64,000 nt of DNA from Porticoccus sp905181945 (GTDB taxonomy: Bacteria > Pseudomonadota > Gammaproteobacteria > Pseudomonadales > Porticoccaceae). The stretch is from NCBI RefSeq assembly GCF_047729555.1, contig NZ_CP159825.1, forward strand, positions 868,001-932,000. The letters run 5' to 3'. This document shows, piece by piece, positions 8,639 to 16,259 of this stretch (the stretch's first letter is position 1; the number at the start of each line of letters is the position of its first letter). The notes under the pieces are model-generated. The model was not told where the DNA came from, searched no databases, and saw nothing but the letters and a program-made list of their open reading frames with translations. A program made the position numbers and the translations under genes.

Positions 8639-9232
8639 CTACGTCCATTTTCTATTATAAGAAGTATCACCATCTGCATATTTGTGATTAATTTCGCTAT
8701 GATGTTGTTCATCTGCTCTTACACATTTTATAAGATCTGATAACCTTGCATTCTTTTTCATTTTGTAATATTCAATTGCTAGACTAGGTGCAGGCACGTT
8801 TTCTACTTCACCTTGTTCTACCATACCCAAATAATCTGTATAACTCTTTACTGCTTCTTCTTCAAAGCATCCGATCATTCTGTGTGCTGTTTTATAACTT
8901 ACTATGTAAAGTATTGTATAAAATATCATAAAAATTAATTGTGCAAATAAAACTAACAGTCTTTCAAATAAATTTGGTTGTACTATTTCTATGAAAAACA
9001 TTAAATGCATTCGCTCGTTTTCTGCTTCTGCTAACATTTCTCTAATATCTGGACCATATCCTGTTTTCATTTTGCGTAAACTTTTCATGTGTAACCACAT
9101 GCCAGCAACCATGCCTGGTACACCTGCTATAGTTTCTAACACTATTGCTCTATGTCCATAACGTTTGGCAAAGAATGTGTCTGCCATGAAACGGAAAAAC
9201 TTTGTCATTGACACTGCAAACCAGTTTCTCAT
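8639..9232 (-). CDS. aox: Alternative oxidase (ubiquinol oxidase, diiron)
   Basis: A membrane-bound diiron quinol oxidase that takes electrons from ubiquinol directly to oxygen, bypassing cytochrome oxidases. All four iron-ligand motifs are present: LET (VLETIAGVPGM), NERMHL (AEAENERMHLMFF), the EEEA helix (CFEEEAVKSYTDYL) and RADEQHH. A hydrophobic membrane-binding helix lies between them. The start MRNWF has AAGG 8 bases upstream; a GTG 33 bases earlier is possible. Length (about 197 aa) is short for the family, mainly at the N-terminus, but the catalytic core is complete. It is the first gene right of the 8.4-kb att-like site. Confidence 0.92.
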   Translation of the reverse strand: MRNWFAVSMTKFFRFMADTFFAKRYGHRAIVLETIAGVPGMVAGMWLHMKSLRKMKTGYGPDIREMLAEAENERMHLMFFIEIVQPNLFERLLVLFAQLIFMIFYTILYIVSYKTAHRMIGCFEEEAVKSYTDYLGMVEQGEVENVPAPSLAIEYYKMKKNARLSDLIKCVRADEQHHSEINHKYADGDTSYNRKWT

Positions 9233-9801
9233 ATCGTTACCTTTGCTTCCTTTCAAATGTTCCACCAGTCTTCCATTTCGGGAAATGTTGATAAAAAATC
9301 TGTATCTCTACGCTCATCATGTTGCGTAAAATTTATAAAGACTTGCTCTGAGTTTAATTTACTGTATATATTTATTCGACAATAATAAATTGAATTTAAA
9401 CAACGAGATAAGTGTACTCCAATTTACTACTTCAAAATATACTGATTAACTTATACGCATTATTTGTATTTTGAACTTACAACCAAAGCTAATCGGTTTG
9501 AACATACACAGTTTGAACGAAATTGAAAAATCAAAATTAAAGGTTAAAGGGTTCAGTAATTAAAATAAATGGGTTGATAGGGCTATTTTGATGAGTAGTT
9601 TTTAGATTTTTAAGAGAATAATATAAATTTGCTATCGAAACTAAAAGCGCATCCCTAACATTCGATTTTGAAGAGGTTTAATTTCAGAAAGCGTTGCAAG
9701 CTTGTCCCAATTGAAATTCCACCCGCCTGACATCGATTTAGTACTTCTGCTAATCACCAGTTGGGTGTGAATTCTTTTTTTACATCCCATCTCATATTCT
9801 G
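9233..9801. other. A/T-rich gap with one weak minus-strand frame
   Basis: No strong gene is visible. A 49-codon minus-strand frame at 9641-9790 (starts MGCKKRIHTQ, contains GGWNFNWDKL) begins just after the MORN-variant gene and could be a gene relic; it lacks a good ribosome site and I do not recognise it. The bases between 9286 and 9640 are very A/T-rich and probably include the promoter region of the alternative oxidase. Confidence 0.3.
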
Positions 9802-10284
9802 TCAGTCACTAATCTTCACTCCGTTCTTATAGTTACCTTTGTTACCTAACTGACCATCATCATGGAATTCAACCCACTCACCTTCTCTCTTACCATTCTT
9901 ATAATTACCTTTTAAAAATAACTGACCATTGTCATAGTAACAAATCCACGCACCTTCTCTCTTGCCATTCTTATGGTTACTTTTGCACTTTAACTGACCA
10001 TCATCATGGAATTCAACCCATGCACCTTCTCTCTTACCATTCTTATAATTACCTTTGGAATTTAACTGACCTTTACGGTGGTAAGTAATCCACTCACCTT
10101 CCATCTTACCGTTCTTGTAGTTACCTTTGTAATGTAACTGACCGCCAGCGTAGTAACAAATCCACGCACCTTCTCTCTTACCATTCGTTATTGAACCGTT
10201 GAATGACCCAGTTACCTTTCCAGAAAAGGGAACGTCAGAGAATTTCTTATAGTAAACGGCATCACGTTGCACCAAGTCACACAT
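9802..10284 (-). CDS. MORN-variant (YwqK-like) repeat protein, 5' end damaged
   Basis: A 160-residue frame made of six to seven repeats of about 23 residues with the pattern GNYKNGKREGAWxxYYxxGQL, the MORN variant of YwqK-like proteins. The visible start MCDLVQRDAVYYKKF sits where the family has the mature N-terminus after a signal peptide. An upstream ATG at 10347-10349 opens MKTLITILSF, a matching signal peptide, but in a different frame, with a stop between. The gene therefore seems to have lost its export signal by indels and may be a pseudogene. Confidence 0.6.
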   Translation of the reverse strand: MCDLVQRDAVYYKKFSDVPFSGKVTGSFNGSITNGKREGAWICYYAGGQLHYKGNYKNGKMEGEWITYHRKGQLNSKGNYKNGKREGAWVEFHDDGQLKCKSNHKNGKREGAWICYYDNGQLFLKGNYKNGKREGEWVEFHDDGQLGNKGNYKNGVKISD

Positions 10285-10511
10285 AGTCTTAGTTCAACTT
10301 GGAGACGATAGGGGTGATGAAAGAGAGTATGGTTATTAGAGTTTTCATTTCTTAATTATTATTTTATTGATTTATTGTTCGGTTTATTTGTATATAACCT
10401 GCTTAGTAAAAAATAATAGATTACTGTCCAAACCACAATAATTGATATTCCTAATCCATGACCTTCCATAATTTATGTCCTTATTGAAGTTAATTTAATC
10501 CTATTCCTGTT

Positions 10512-10570
10512 TTTACAGAGCACGCTCAAGCGGAGTGATTTTCAATTTCAGCTTTTAAATGATTGGGTGG
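10512..10570. repeat. Dispersed intergenic repeat, copy 1
   Basis: TTACAGAGCACGCTCAAG followed by TTTTCAATTTCAGCTTTTAA and GATTGGGTGG. It shares these blocks with copies at 11338, 12453, 20669, 27703 and 52361. Like them it lies upstream of a minus-strand gene start (10349). Confidence 0.6.
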
Positions 10571-10603
10571 CATGAGAGGAGCTTCTTGGAATGTGCTAAA
10601 GGC

Positions 10604-10724
10604 TTATGGATTAAAAAACTCATCAAATTTTTCTTCTGGCTGCCATCGCTGCAAGATAACTTTTAATGCATCCTGATAAAAACTCCTTAAAAAACTCTCG
10701 CGAGATTTAGCTGCCTCTCTTATT
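10604..10724 (-). pseudogene. Possible C-terminal gene remnant
   Basis: An open stretch reading AAKSRESFLRSFYQDALKV, ending EKFDEFFNP and a stop, has protein-like composition but no start codon. It overlaps the end of the small membrane protein gene in another frame. It may be the tail of a lost gene; family not recognised. Confidence 0.25.
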
Positions 10725-10850
10725 TACAGACCAAACAATAAGAATACCAATTACAATAAGAATACCTAAAACCTCTAAAACATAACCACTTACACCAATA
10801 AGATAGGCTAGAGTAAAGCCTATAAGCCCCGATAGTATGCGTAGAACCAT
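10707..10850 (-). CDS. Small two-helix membrane protein, 47 aa
   Basis: The frame MVLRILSGLIGFTLAYLIGV is almost entirely hydrophobic: two likely membrane helices with a Gly-Tyr turn (SGYVLEVLG), ending in a basic tail (NKRGS). Hydrophobic micro-proteins of this kind are common in mobile islands. The ribosome site is weak (AAAGG about 14 bases upstream). No family recognised. Confidence 0.45.
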   Translation of the reverse strand: MVLRILSGLIGFTLAYLIGVSGYVLEVLGILIVIGILIVWSVNKRGS

Positions 10851-10911
10851 TTGCCTAACTCATCCTTTAGTTTTTCTTTTCGTATTAATCCTTATTCTTT
10901 TTCTACCAAAT

Positions 10912-11091
10912 CTAGCTCTTCTTACTCTTCCAAGTTCCACCATATTGATACGTTTCTTCATATCTGGATTGAACGTCCGTCAGACACTTCCTACAGTGAA
11001 ACGCCTAATCTTTCAAACCTTGGTATCGACACCGATACAGCACTTCCTTTGCATCCTTACAGACAGAACAATCCTTGGCTCTAACTCTCAT
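10912..11091 (-). pseudogene. Nonsense-mutated copy of the Cys-rich gene at 3325
   Basis: Starts MRVRAKDCSVCKDAKE and follows the 3325-3504 gene residue for residue. At codon 29 the tryptophan codon TGG has become TAG; after it the frame continues to the same end (CRKCLTD, YQYGGTWKSKK). Upstream bases are also conserved (GTTATAGTGTATTTT). This is a paralogue inactivated by one nonsense change, unless the amber codon is suppressed. Confidence 0.75.
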
Positions 11092-11142
11092 AAAAATACA
11101 CTATAACTCAAGTTGTCCAACTGTTTCTCTGCTAGACAGGTT

Positions 11143-11319
11143 TTATCTATTTCTTTGGCTTCTTTGGCTTCTAAGTCCCGCTTCTACTTTTTCAATTTCG
11201 TCCGCGGGAGATTTTCCTTCTCTTCGCCTCTGCCTCCACTGATGCTCTCTGTTGCTGACGTCATACTCTTGCCAAAAATAAAAACCAATCCATCTGATAA
11301 AGGTTGATTTACACCACAT
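11143..11319 (-). CDS. Small basic protein, 58 aa, with relic tail
   Basis: The frame MWCKSTFIRWIGFYFWQEYD has an excellent ribosome site (AAAGGAGAT, 4 bases before the ATG). The first 20 residues are aromatic and may associate with a membrane; the rest is basic and charged (RQRRREGKSPADEIEKVEAG). The 3' end and the bases beyond the stop (11112-11165) resemble the C-terminal tail module of the MORN gene at 24338, suggesting the gene was joined to a duplicated tail. Function unknown. Confidence 0.45.
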   Translation of the reverse strand: MWCKSTFIRWIGFYFWQEYDVSNREHQWRQRRREGKSPADEIEKVEAGLRSQRSQRNR

Positions 11320-11337
11320 AGCAATCTCCTTTCCTTT

Positions 11338-11438
11338 TTTACAGAGTACGCTCAAGTGAAGTGGTTTTCAATTTCAGCTATTTTGTATGGGGGTGGGTAC
11401 TTATAAAAGTGGCAATATGTTTAGTAGCCCCGCCCTAT
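11338..11438. repeat. Dispersed intergenic repeat, copy 2
   Basis: About 100 bases nearly identical to 12453-12556: ACAGAGTACGCTCAAG, TTTTCAATTTCAGCTATTTT, GTATGGGGGTGGGTAC, then GTAGCCCCGCCCT. The two copies enclose exactly one gene (11457-12410) as direct repeats. Confidence 0.8.
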
Positions 11439-11456
11439 TCTGTTATTCAAGAATGT

Positions 11457-12410
11457 TTAGTGCTTCGTTACTAAAATTGCCTCAGGAGGATTTATCGATG
11501 GTTTTACCGCAAAACCTATAGCTGCAGCAAGATCACCAAGCGAAATTTCAAAAGCATTGGTAGTCTTAAAAGATAAATCAAAGGTTGAAGTCGATTTAAC
11601 AATTAGCGGTGATGAATAATTAATCACCCACCTGATACGACTTGCATTTTCACAATCGGTTGCATCGGTATTATCAGCCTTCAGTAACCTTCCACCAACA
11701 GTGCCATTTGATGTTGTCCCTTCACTAGTCGCAGAAAACGAAGCATCACACCCATCAAATGAAGCAATAATTGAATTTGAGGGGGCAGGATTTTCATTAC
11801 CAGCATCACCACACTCCCATGACATCCCGAGGCGGGTATTAGTATTTGACAAGCTTCCATATAGATCATGAACATAGCCTGCGCTTCCTAAGGTCCCAGT
11901 GTTTGCTATGATTTTACTAACTGTCCAGCAAGTTTTTCCTAGACCCGTTCTACCCATCAAATCATTTGCAAACTGTTGAGTATGCGTAATCGAAATTTTA
12001 TTAGAAATAATCGCAACCATATAATTGTAATCGCCTGCAGGGACATCAATAGATCCTGTGTTCAAAACTGTTTTAGCAGGTGGCGCTATCGTGTGATCTA
12101 ATCCTGCTGATAAATCAGCATCACCCAGATCGGCGCAAGTTGAATAATCTCCAGAAATCGGGTTCGATTTACAAATAGCAAGTTTAAAAAATGTTAGGCC
12201 ATATTCATCAGGATCTTCTTCGCAACTAACTTGATTGGTCTGACCATTATTTGTAACAATGTAACTAAATTGACCGCTACCATTAGCAATTACACCGTTA
12301 TCATTGAGTCCGTCAGCACCAGTTCTGTCACAAGTTGCTTGTACTTGAGATGTCCAAGCGATAGACAACATTAAAAAAAGCAATAAAGGGCATAATTTAT
12401 TGAAACTCAC
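11457..12410 (-). CDS. Secreted protein of unknown function
   Basis: A 317-residue exported protein. The signal peptide MSFNKLCPLLLFLMLSIAWT runs to about VQA, followed by the mature start TCDRTGADGL. The mature part is rich in Ser, Thr, Asn and Gly with several cysteines (SCEEDPDE, AICKS, TCADLG, CWTVSK, WECGDAG, FDGCDAS, DCENAS), suggesting a disulfide-stabilised beta-sandwich. No catalytic motif is visible. It resembles fimbrial or structural surface proteins only in general composition. Direct repeats on both sides suggest it moved as a unit. Confidence 0.55.
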   Translation of the reverse strand: MSFNKLCPLLLFLMLSIAWTSQVQATCDRTGADGLNDNGVIANGSGQFSYIVTNNGQTNQVSCEEDPDEYGLTFFKLAICKSNPISGDYSTCADLGDADLSAGLDHTIAPPAKTVLNTGSIDVPAGDYNYMVAIISNKISITHTQQFANDLMGRTGLGKTCWTVSKIIANTGTLGSAGYVHDLYGSLSNTNTRLGMSWECGDAGNENPAPSNSIIASFDGCDASFSATSEGTTSNGTVGGRLLKADNTDATDCENASRIRWVINYSSPLIVKSTSTFDLSFKTTNAFEISLGDLAAAIGFAVKPSINPPEAILVTKH

Positions 12411-12452
12411 ACTAAAAACCTCAAACTCTTACTCTATTGTTAATAACTTCTA

Positions 12453-12556
12453 TTTTACAGAGTACTCTCAAGTAAAGTGGTTTTCAATTTCACCTATTTT
12501 GTATGGGGGTGGGTACTATTAATAACAAGGAAACGGAATATAGCCCCCGTGCCCTA
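12453..12556. repeat. Dispersed intergenic repeat, copy 3
   Basis: The direct-repeat partner of 11338-11438, differing by a few bases and small indels. It lies about 40 bases upstream of the minus-strand gene start at 12410. A short tandem, TAGACTACTTT twice, follows at 12563-12586. Confidence 0.8.
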
Positions 12557-12656
12557 AATAAATAGACTACTTTTTAGACTACTTTGGAAGTTTTTATATA
12601 GCAGGGAGTCTAAAAGCCAACTGTGGTATGGGATGTAGCGAGGTATAAAATAGATT

Positions 12657-12671
12657 ATGGTGCCCGGAGCC
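12657..12671. other. Left attachment site (attL) of the tRNA-Leu island
   Basis: ATGGTGCCCGGAGCC is identical to 32002-32016, the 3' end of tRNA-Leu plus two flanking bases; TCGAA at 12676-12680 also lines up. Left of this core there is no similarity to the tRNA side, as expected for the far end of an element inserted in the tRNA. Confidence 0.75.
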
Positions 12672-12729
12672 TCTGTCGAATAGTGAGGCTAAACGACTGT
12701 TTTATATATTAAAATTATATCTATTAAGT

Positions 12730-12827
12730 CTCGGTACCCCCAATTATACCCCCAATTAATTTTACTACTAACCCAGGCAGCAATGATTTTTTCGCAGTAC
12801 GCGATACCCTACCCCCCGGCTACCCCC
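12730..12827. promoter_or_regulatory. Left-end arm-type sites of the island
   Basis: TACCCCC occurs at 12735, 12747, 12810 and 12821. The first pair, spaced 12 bases, matches the pair at 31841 and 31853 at the other end. CTCGGTACCCCCAATT at 12730-12745 is the exact reverse complement of 31807-31822. These look like integrase or excisionase arm-binding sites; the binding is inferred. Confidence 0.6.
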
Positions 12828-12952
12828 TCAATTATTTTCTGGAGTCCCACAATACCTTATACATTGGAATCTATATAAATAATCCCCCGATTCCTGTTTA
12901 TGCTTTACTGAAGATCATTTTTTGATTCTACAAAATGTATCAACAGGGTTCT

Positions 12953-13093
12953 ATGATCGCTCTACTGTATATATACAACGGACTCGGGGGAGACCCCCTA
13001 AAAAGCTTCAAGTTATTTGAATTGATCAAAGAAAAATCAAAAGAAGATTTTACTATATCTGGATTTGACTGCAGAAAAACTCCGTTTAATTAG
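12953..13093 (+). CDS. Possible 46-aa peptide in the left end of the island
   Basis: The plus-strand frame MIALLYIYNGLGGDPLKSFK ends CRKTPFN. An AGGG lies 5 bases before the ATG; an in-frame ATG also occurs at 12935. Composition is protein-like but there is no recognised family. The rest of 12672-13156 has the arm-type sites and no other gene. Confidence 0.25.
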   Translation: MIALLYIYNGLGGDPLKSFKLFELIKEKSKEDFTISGFDCRKTPFN

Positions 13094-13156
13094 CTGCAGT
13101 ACGACAAGTAATCCTTTTGCTACGAATTACCAAGGGGCCTAGGCCTGATTTCTTCC

Positions 13157-13504
13157 TCATTGCGCTGAGGGCTCAGACCCAAATCGATTATCCCCCTCAT
13201 CACCTCTCCTTAGAGACCAATATATAAGAGGAATGCAACCAATAATTGTAATTATAAGAAGGTACCACCACCCCGATCGGTTAACGTCATGAAGGCGTCT
13301 TACGCATACCGCTATACTTGGGATGATGAAAATAACCAAAGAAGTACTGTACAAGGGTCCCCAGGGGCCACCATCAATAATCCATGCTACCGTATATACA
13401 ATTCCTAAAAATAAACTAAACAGCCAATACTCTGACCTATTCGCTCGATCAGAAAAATTAGTGTATTTAACAAAACATATTTTTACAGCATTAAAAAAAT
13501 TCAT
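13157..13504 (-). CDS. DUF805 family inner-membrane protein
   Basis: A 115-residue protein from MNFFNAVKICF with AGGG 7 bases upstream of the ATG. It has the DUF805 pattern: an N-terminal KYTNFSDRANRSEYWLF motif, a first hydrophobic segment, PSIAVCVRRLHDVNRSGWW, a further hydrophobic segment, and the ending RRGDEGDNRFG. The family is widespread and of unknown function. It lies 173 bases downstream of the four-gene membrane operon, on the same strand, and could be its fifth member or an unrelated passenger. Confidence 0.85.
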   Translation of the reverse strand: MNFFNAVKICFVKYTNFSDRANRSEYWLFSLFLGIVYTVAWIIDGGPWGPLYSTSLVIFIIPSIAVCVRRLHDVNRSGWWYLLIITIIGCIPLIYWSLRRGDEGDNRFGSEPSAQ

Positions 13505-13677
13505 ATGAGACCCTACCTTAATAAAATTAGAAATTCCAACAAGCTTTGTGTGCCATTTTTTTAAGTTCTCACAAGAGGAATTCAGTGGATTAAATATATA
13601 AAAAATAACAGTTGCAGGCTTTCCATAGCAATGGAGCAAAAGTTTCATCTGCAACAGCTTAAAAGCCAACTTCCTCA

Positions 13678-14403
13678 TTAGTTTTTTCTATCCATTTTGT
13701 AAAAATACCGCTCGAACATCTTAATTTCTGAGCCAGTCATCTGATCAAGGTTAAAACTAACATAGAAAATACACTGCGGACTCTGCTCAAGAGTAAAACT
13801 ATGTATTCGCTGTGCATAGTATTTAAATTCTGAGAGCGTGAATGGGGTACTATCAATCAATCCTTTGATGCCTGGAACTACCATCAAAGCTGATTTTTGT
13901 TCGCTGTCTCCTCTCAAGGAAAAACCATAACGATCACCAGTTTTGATTATATGGCCGATAGCTGACAGTTGTTTTTTGCCTACAGAGCAACGTGGCTTGT
14001 CAATGCCACCTCTGCCTGCTACTAAAGTCGTTCGATTTAAATGCTCTATTTCTTCTCTTAATAGATTATTCTCAGCCGCCAAATCTTCATGGTAGTTAGT
14101 TCCACCCTGAGATGCGGTAATCATTTTCTTCAAACGACGAATTTGGCTAGCTTGTAAATCGACTTTTTTAACTATATCGGCGTTCTGTTTTTTTAGTTCC
14201 AGATTGCTATCAGCCAGATTCTTAATCTCTTTTTTTTGATTTTTTGATTTTTCTTGCAGAATATCGAAAGAATCTATGGTTCTAACAAGATCTGTATCCT
14301 TCATGTAAATAAAACAAAGCAAGACAATAATAACCGCCAGGATAACCTCCATAACGGTTGTATTTCTTAAGTCAGACTTGCGCTCTTCTGACCTACTGTT
14401 CAT
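13678..14403 (-). CDS. MotB/ExbD/ZorB-like single-pass coiled-coil protein
   Basis: A 241-residue protein. A short charged cytoplasmic N-terminus leads to one membrane helix at about residues 17-36 (TVMEVILAVIIVLLCFIYM), then a coiled coil to about residue 130 and a globular C-terminal domain (RCSVGKKQLSAIGHII ... CIFYVSFNLDQ). The layout matches the peptidoglycan- or partner-binding subunit of stator pairs, with a Glu where MotB/ExbD carry the essential Asp. It overlaps the upstream MotA-like gene by 4 bases (ATGA), so translation is coupled. The match to ZorB is architectural only. Confidence 0.55.
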   Translation of the reverse strand: MNSRSEERKSDLRNTTVMEVILAVIIVLLCFIYMKDTDLVRTIDSFDILQEKSKNQKKEIKNLADSNLELKKQNADIVKKVDLQASQIRRLKKMITASQGGTNYHEDLAAENNLLREEIEHLNRTTLVAGRGGIDKPRCSVGKKQLSAIGHIIKTGDRYGFSLRGDSEQKSALMVVPGIKGLIDSTPFTLSEFKYYAQRIHSFTLEQSPQCIFYVSFNLDQMTGSEIKMFERYFYKMDRKN

Positions 14404-15503
14404 TTGCGGGGTTTATTCAAAAAATCTACGACACTGGTGACAGTTTGATTTAATGCTGCACCGAGTTTTTTCGCCTCTTCCTCTGTCTTTCTCACTTCTT
14501 GCGTGACTCGTACGACCGATGCGCTAACTTCTGTTGTAGCAGCTATTGCTTGACTCTCAACTTTTTCTGAGACCTCAGTAATTCTTTTGCAAGACTCGGT
14601 TACAGTTTGATTAAGCTGATTGATGTCACTAGAAATATCTCCAGCACTTAATAGATTATTTTTTGCAGTTTCTAGAGCATCATCCAATCCATCAAATTTT
14701 GTCTTAGCCTCCTCAACAATAAACTGCGTCTTGTTGCTCATCTCTGCTAGATTTTTTACAGAAATGGTCGTGTTACTCATTGCTGCTGCTAGGTCATTAA
14801 AATCATTTTGTAAGCGGCTAGTATCTATCTGATTTAATTTAGCTATGAATACAGCCATTTGAGCTGTCGAGGTTTCTTGAAAAGCCTCAATAATTTGAGC
14901 ATTACTTTTTGAACTAGCCTCCATATTTTTTGAACTTGCCTCCAGTTTTTTTAGTGCTGACACTACATTAGAGCTTAGTGCGCCGAGGGAATGAAGAACC
15001 TCAGTTTCAGGCTCAGAAGTTATTGGTTCAAATTGAGTTAAGTAAATTCGAGCTGCCATCCCAATAACGGTGGTTACTAGTGCTGGGCCCATTTTTCCAA
15101 TAATGACCTGAATATTAAGGTCATTTAGCTGAACCATAGCACCCACAAGCGCAGCAAAGGTAAATAAGAACCCTAGGTAATATAAGCTGTCGGCAAATAC
15201 GGCTCGCGTATTAGATGATTTGGTGTATTTTGCGCCCAGCAGATAGTAAGTCGCCATCAACAAGCAAGATGCGCCAATACGCATATATCCAGAACTTCCG
15301 TCTAAGAAACTAGGTAGAGGCAGAAGAATTACCAGCAGCCCCACTGCAAATATTATAAGAAAATAACGCCTTAGCTTGTCTTTTGTTTCGTTCGGATCAA
15401 AATACACTTCCTTCAACACTTTTTCGGCAGATGCATCATTATCTAAAGAAATGATGGGCCGTTGTGTTCTATTTTCTTGATTCGTATTCTGAGTATCAGT
15501 CAT
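14400..15503 (-). CDS. MotA/TolQ/ExbB/ZorA-like stator protein with coiled-coil tail
   Basis: A 367-residue protein from ATG at 15501-15503 (AAGGA upstream). It has four predicted membrane helices (about residues 45-65, 74-92, 104-125 and 132-150). The last, MGPALVTTVIGMAARIYL, fits the MotA/ExbB pore-helix pattern (G-x-AL-x-TT-x-x-G). Residues 175-365 form a long cytoplasmic coiled coil, rich in Ala, Ser, Glu and Asn like chemoreceptor or ZorA tails. A proton- or sodium-driven stator role is inferred. It overlaps the vWA gene by 8 bases. Confidence 0.6.
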   Translation of the reverse strand: MTDTQNTNQENRTQRPIISLDNDASAEKVLKEVYFDPNETKDKLRRYFLIIFAVGLLVILLPLPSFLDGSSGYMRIGASCLLMATYYLLGAKYTKSSNTRAVFADSLYYLGFLFTFAALVGAMVQLNDLNIQVIIGKMGPALVTTVIGMAARIYLTQFEPITSEPETEVLHSLGALSSNVVSALKKLEASSKNMEASSKSNAQIIEAFQETSTAQMAVFIAKLNQIDTSRLQNDFNDLAAAMSNTTISVKNLAEMSNKTQFIVEEAKTKFDGLDDALETAKNNLLSAGDISSDINQLNQTVTESCKRITEVSEKVESQAIAATTEVSASVVRVTQEVRKTEEEAKKLGAALNQTVTSVVDFLNKPRK

Positions 15504-16257
15504 TTTCAAAAAATTCCTTGCCTATTTTGCTGGTCCATCGTCCTCTCTCGTTAACATAGTAGACTTTCTGTGCCCCTAATCCTTCAAATCGAGCCCTCCA
15601 GTCTTCTTGCTCATTCATACAAAGTTTTGGGGTATTGTCCTCATTATTAATAAACCCTCCGCAGACCACCAAAATATTAAACCCAGACAAATCAATTTTA
15701 CTGAAAGGGTTGTCAGCAGTACGGTACTCCATCATGTCTGAAAAAATAACTAAGTATTTGGCCTTATCGGTCTGACTTAGCCCAAGCTGAGATGCTAGCG
15801 CCAACGCTCCCGATATATCCGTTTGATCGTCCACTTTGTTCTTTACAATTCTTTCAACACAATCTTCTTTTAAATAAGATTCAAATTCCTCTATGCTATC
15901 TGAACAAAAATCTTCATCCACAGCACCGCAATCTTTGTCCTTGCGACCTACAAGTTTTTTTCGCTGTATCCTAAACTCACAAACTGCACCTGAAGTTTCG
16001 CTTTTTGAATGAATTGGAAGAACTTGAATCAAGGATGGTTTTTTTGGTCCATCTGCTTTTGACGCAATCAATCCGGCAAGTGTATTGATGTTTCTGGGAA
16101 TTTCTTTTTTAACGCGGTCAGGAGTAAAGTAAGAATTTGAAAAATCCATCAAAACAATGACGTTTGATTCAAGATCTCTTGCGAGGCCTGAAGAAACAAA
16201 AGAAAAAATTCCAATAAAAAATACAACAATCGCAAATAAATAAGATGGGGTACGCAT
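15496..16257 (-). CDS. Secreted von Willebrand factor A domain protein
   Basis: A 253-residue protein with an N-terminal signal or anchor (MRTPSYLFAIVVFFIGIFSF to about GLA). A vWA domain follows with the metal-site (MIDAS) motif DFSNS in VIVLMDFSNSY, a threonine in DQTDISGAL, and a third-motif aspartate in YLVIFSDMMEY. Cysteines (CEF, DCGAV, FCSD, DCVE) suggest disulfides in the periplasm. Such domains bind protein partners through a divalent metal. It lies 2 bases after the polytopic gene and overlaps the stator-like gene, so it is part of the same complex or pathway. Confidence 0.75.
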   Translation of the reverse strand: MRTPSYLFAIVVFFIGIFSFVSSGLARDLESNVIVLMDFSNSYFTPDRVKKEIPRNINTLAGLIASKADGPKKPSLIQVLPIHSKSETSGAVCEFRIQRKKLVGRKDKDCGAVDEDFCSDSIEEFESYLKEDCVERIVKNKVDDQTDISGALALASQLGLSQTDKAKYLVIFSDMMEYRTADNPFSKIDLSGFNILVVCGGFINNEDNTPKLCMNEQEDWRARFEGLGAQKVYYVNERGRWTSKIGKEFFEND

Positions 16258-16259
16258 TT

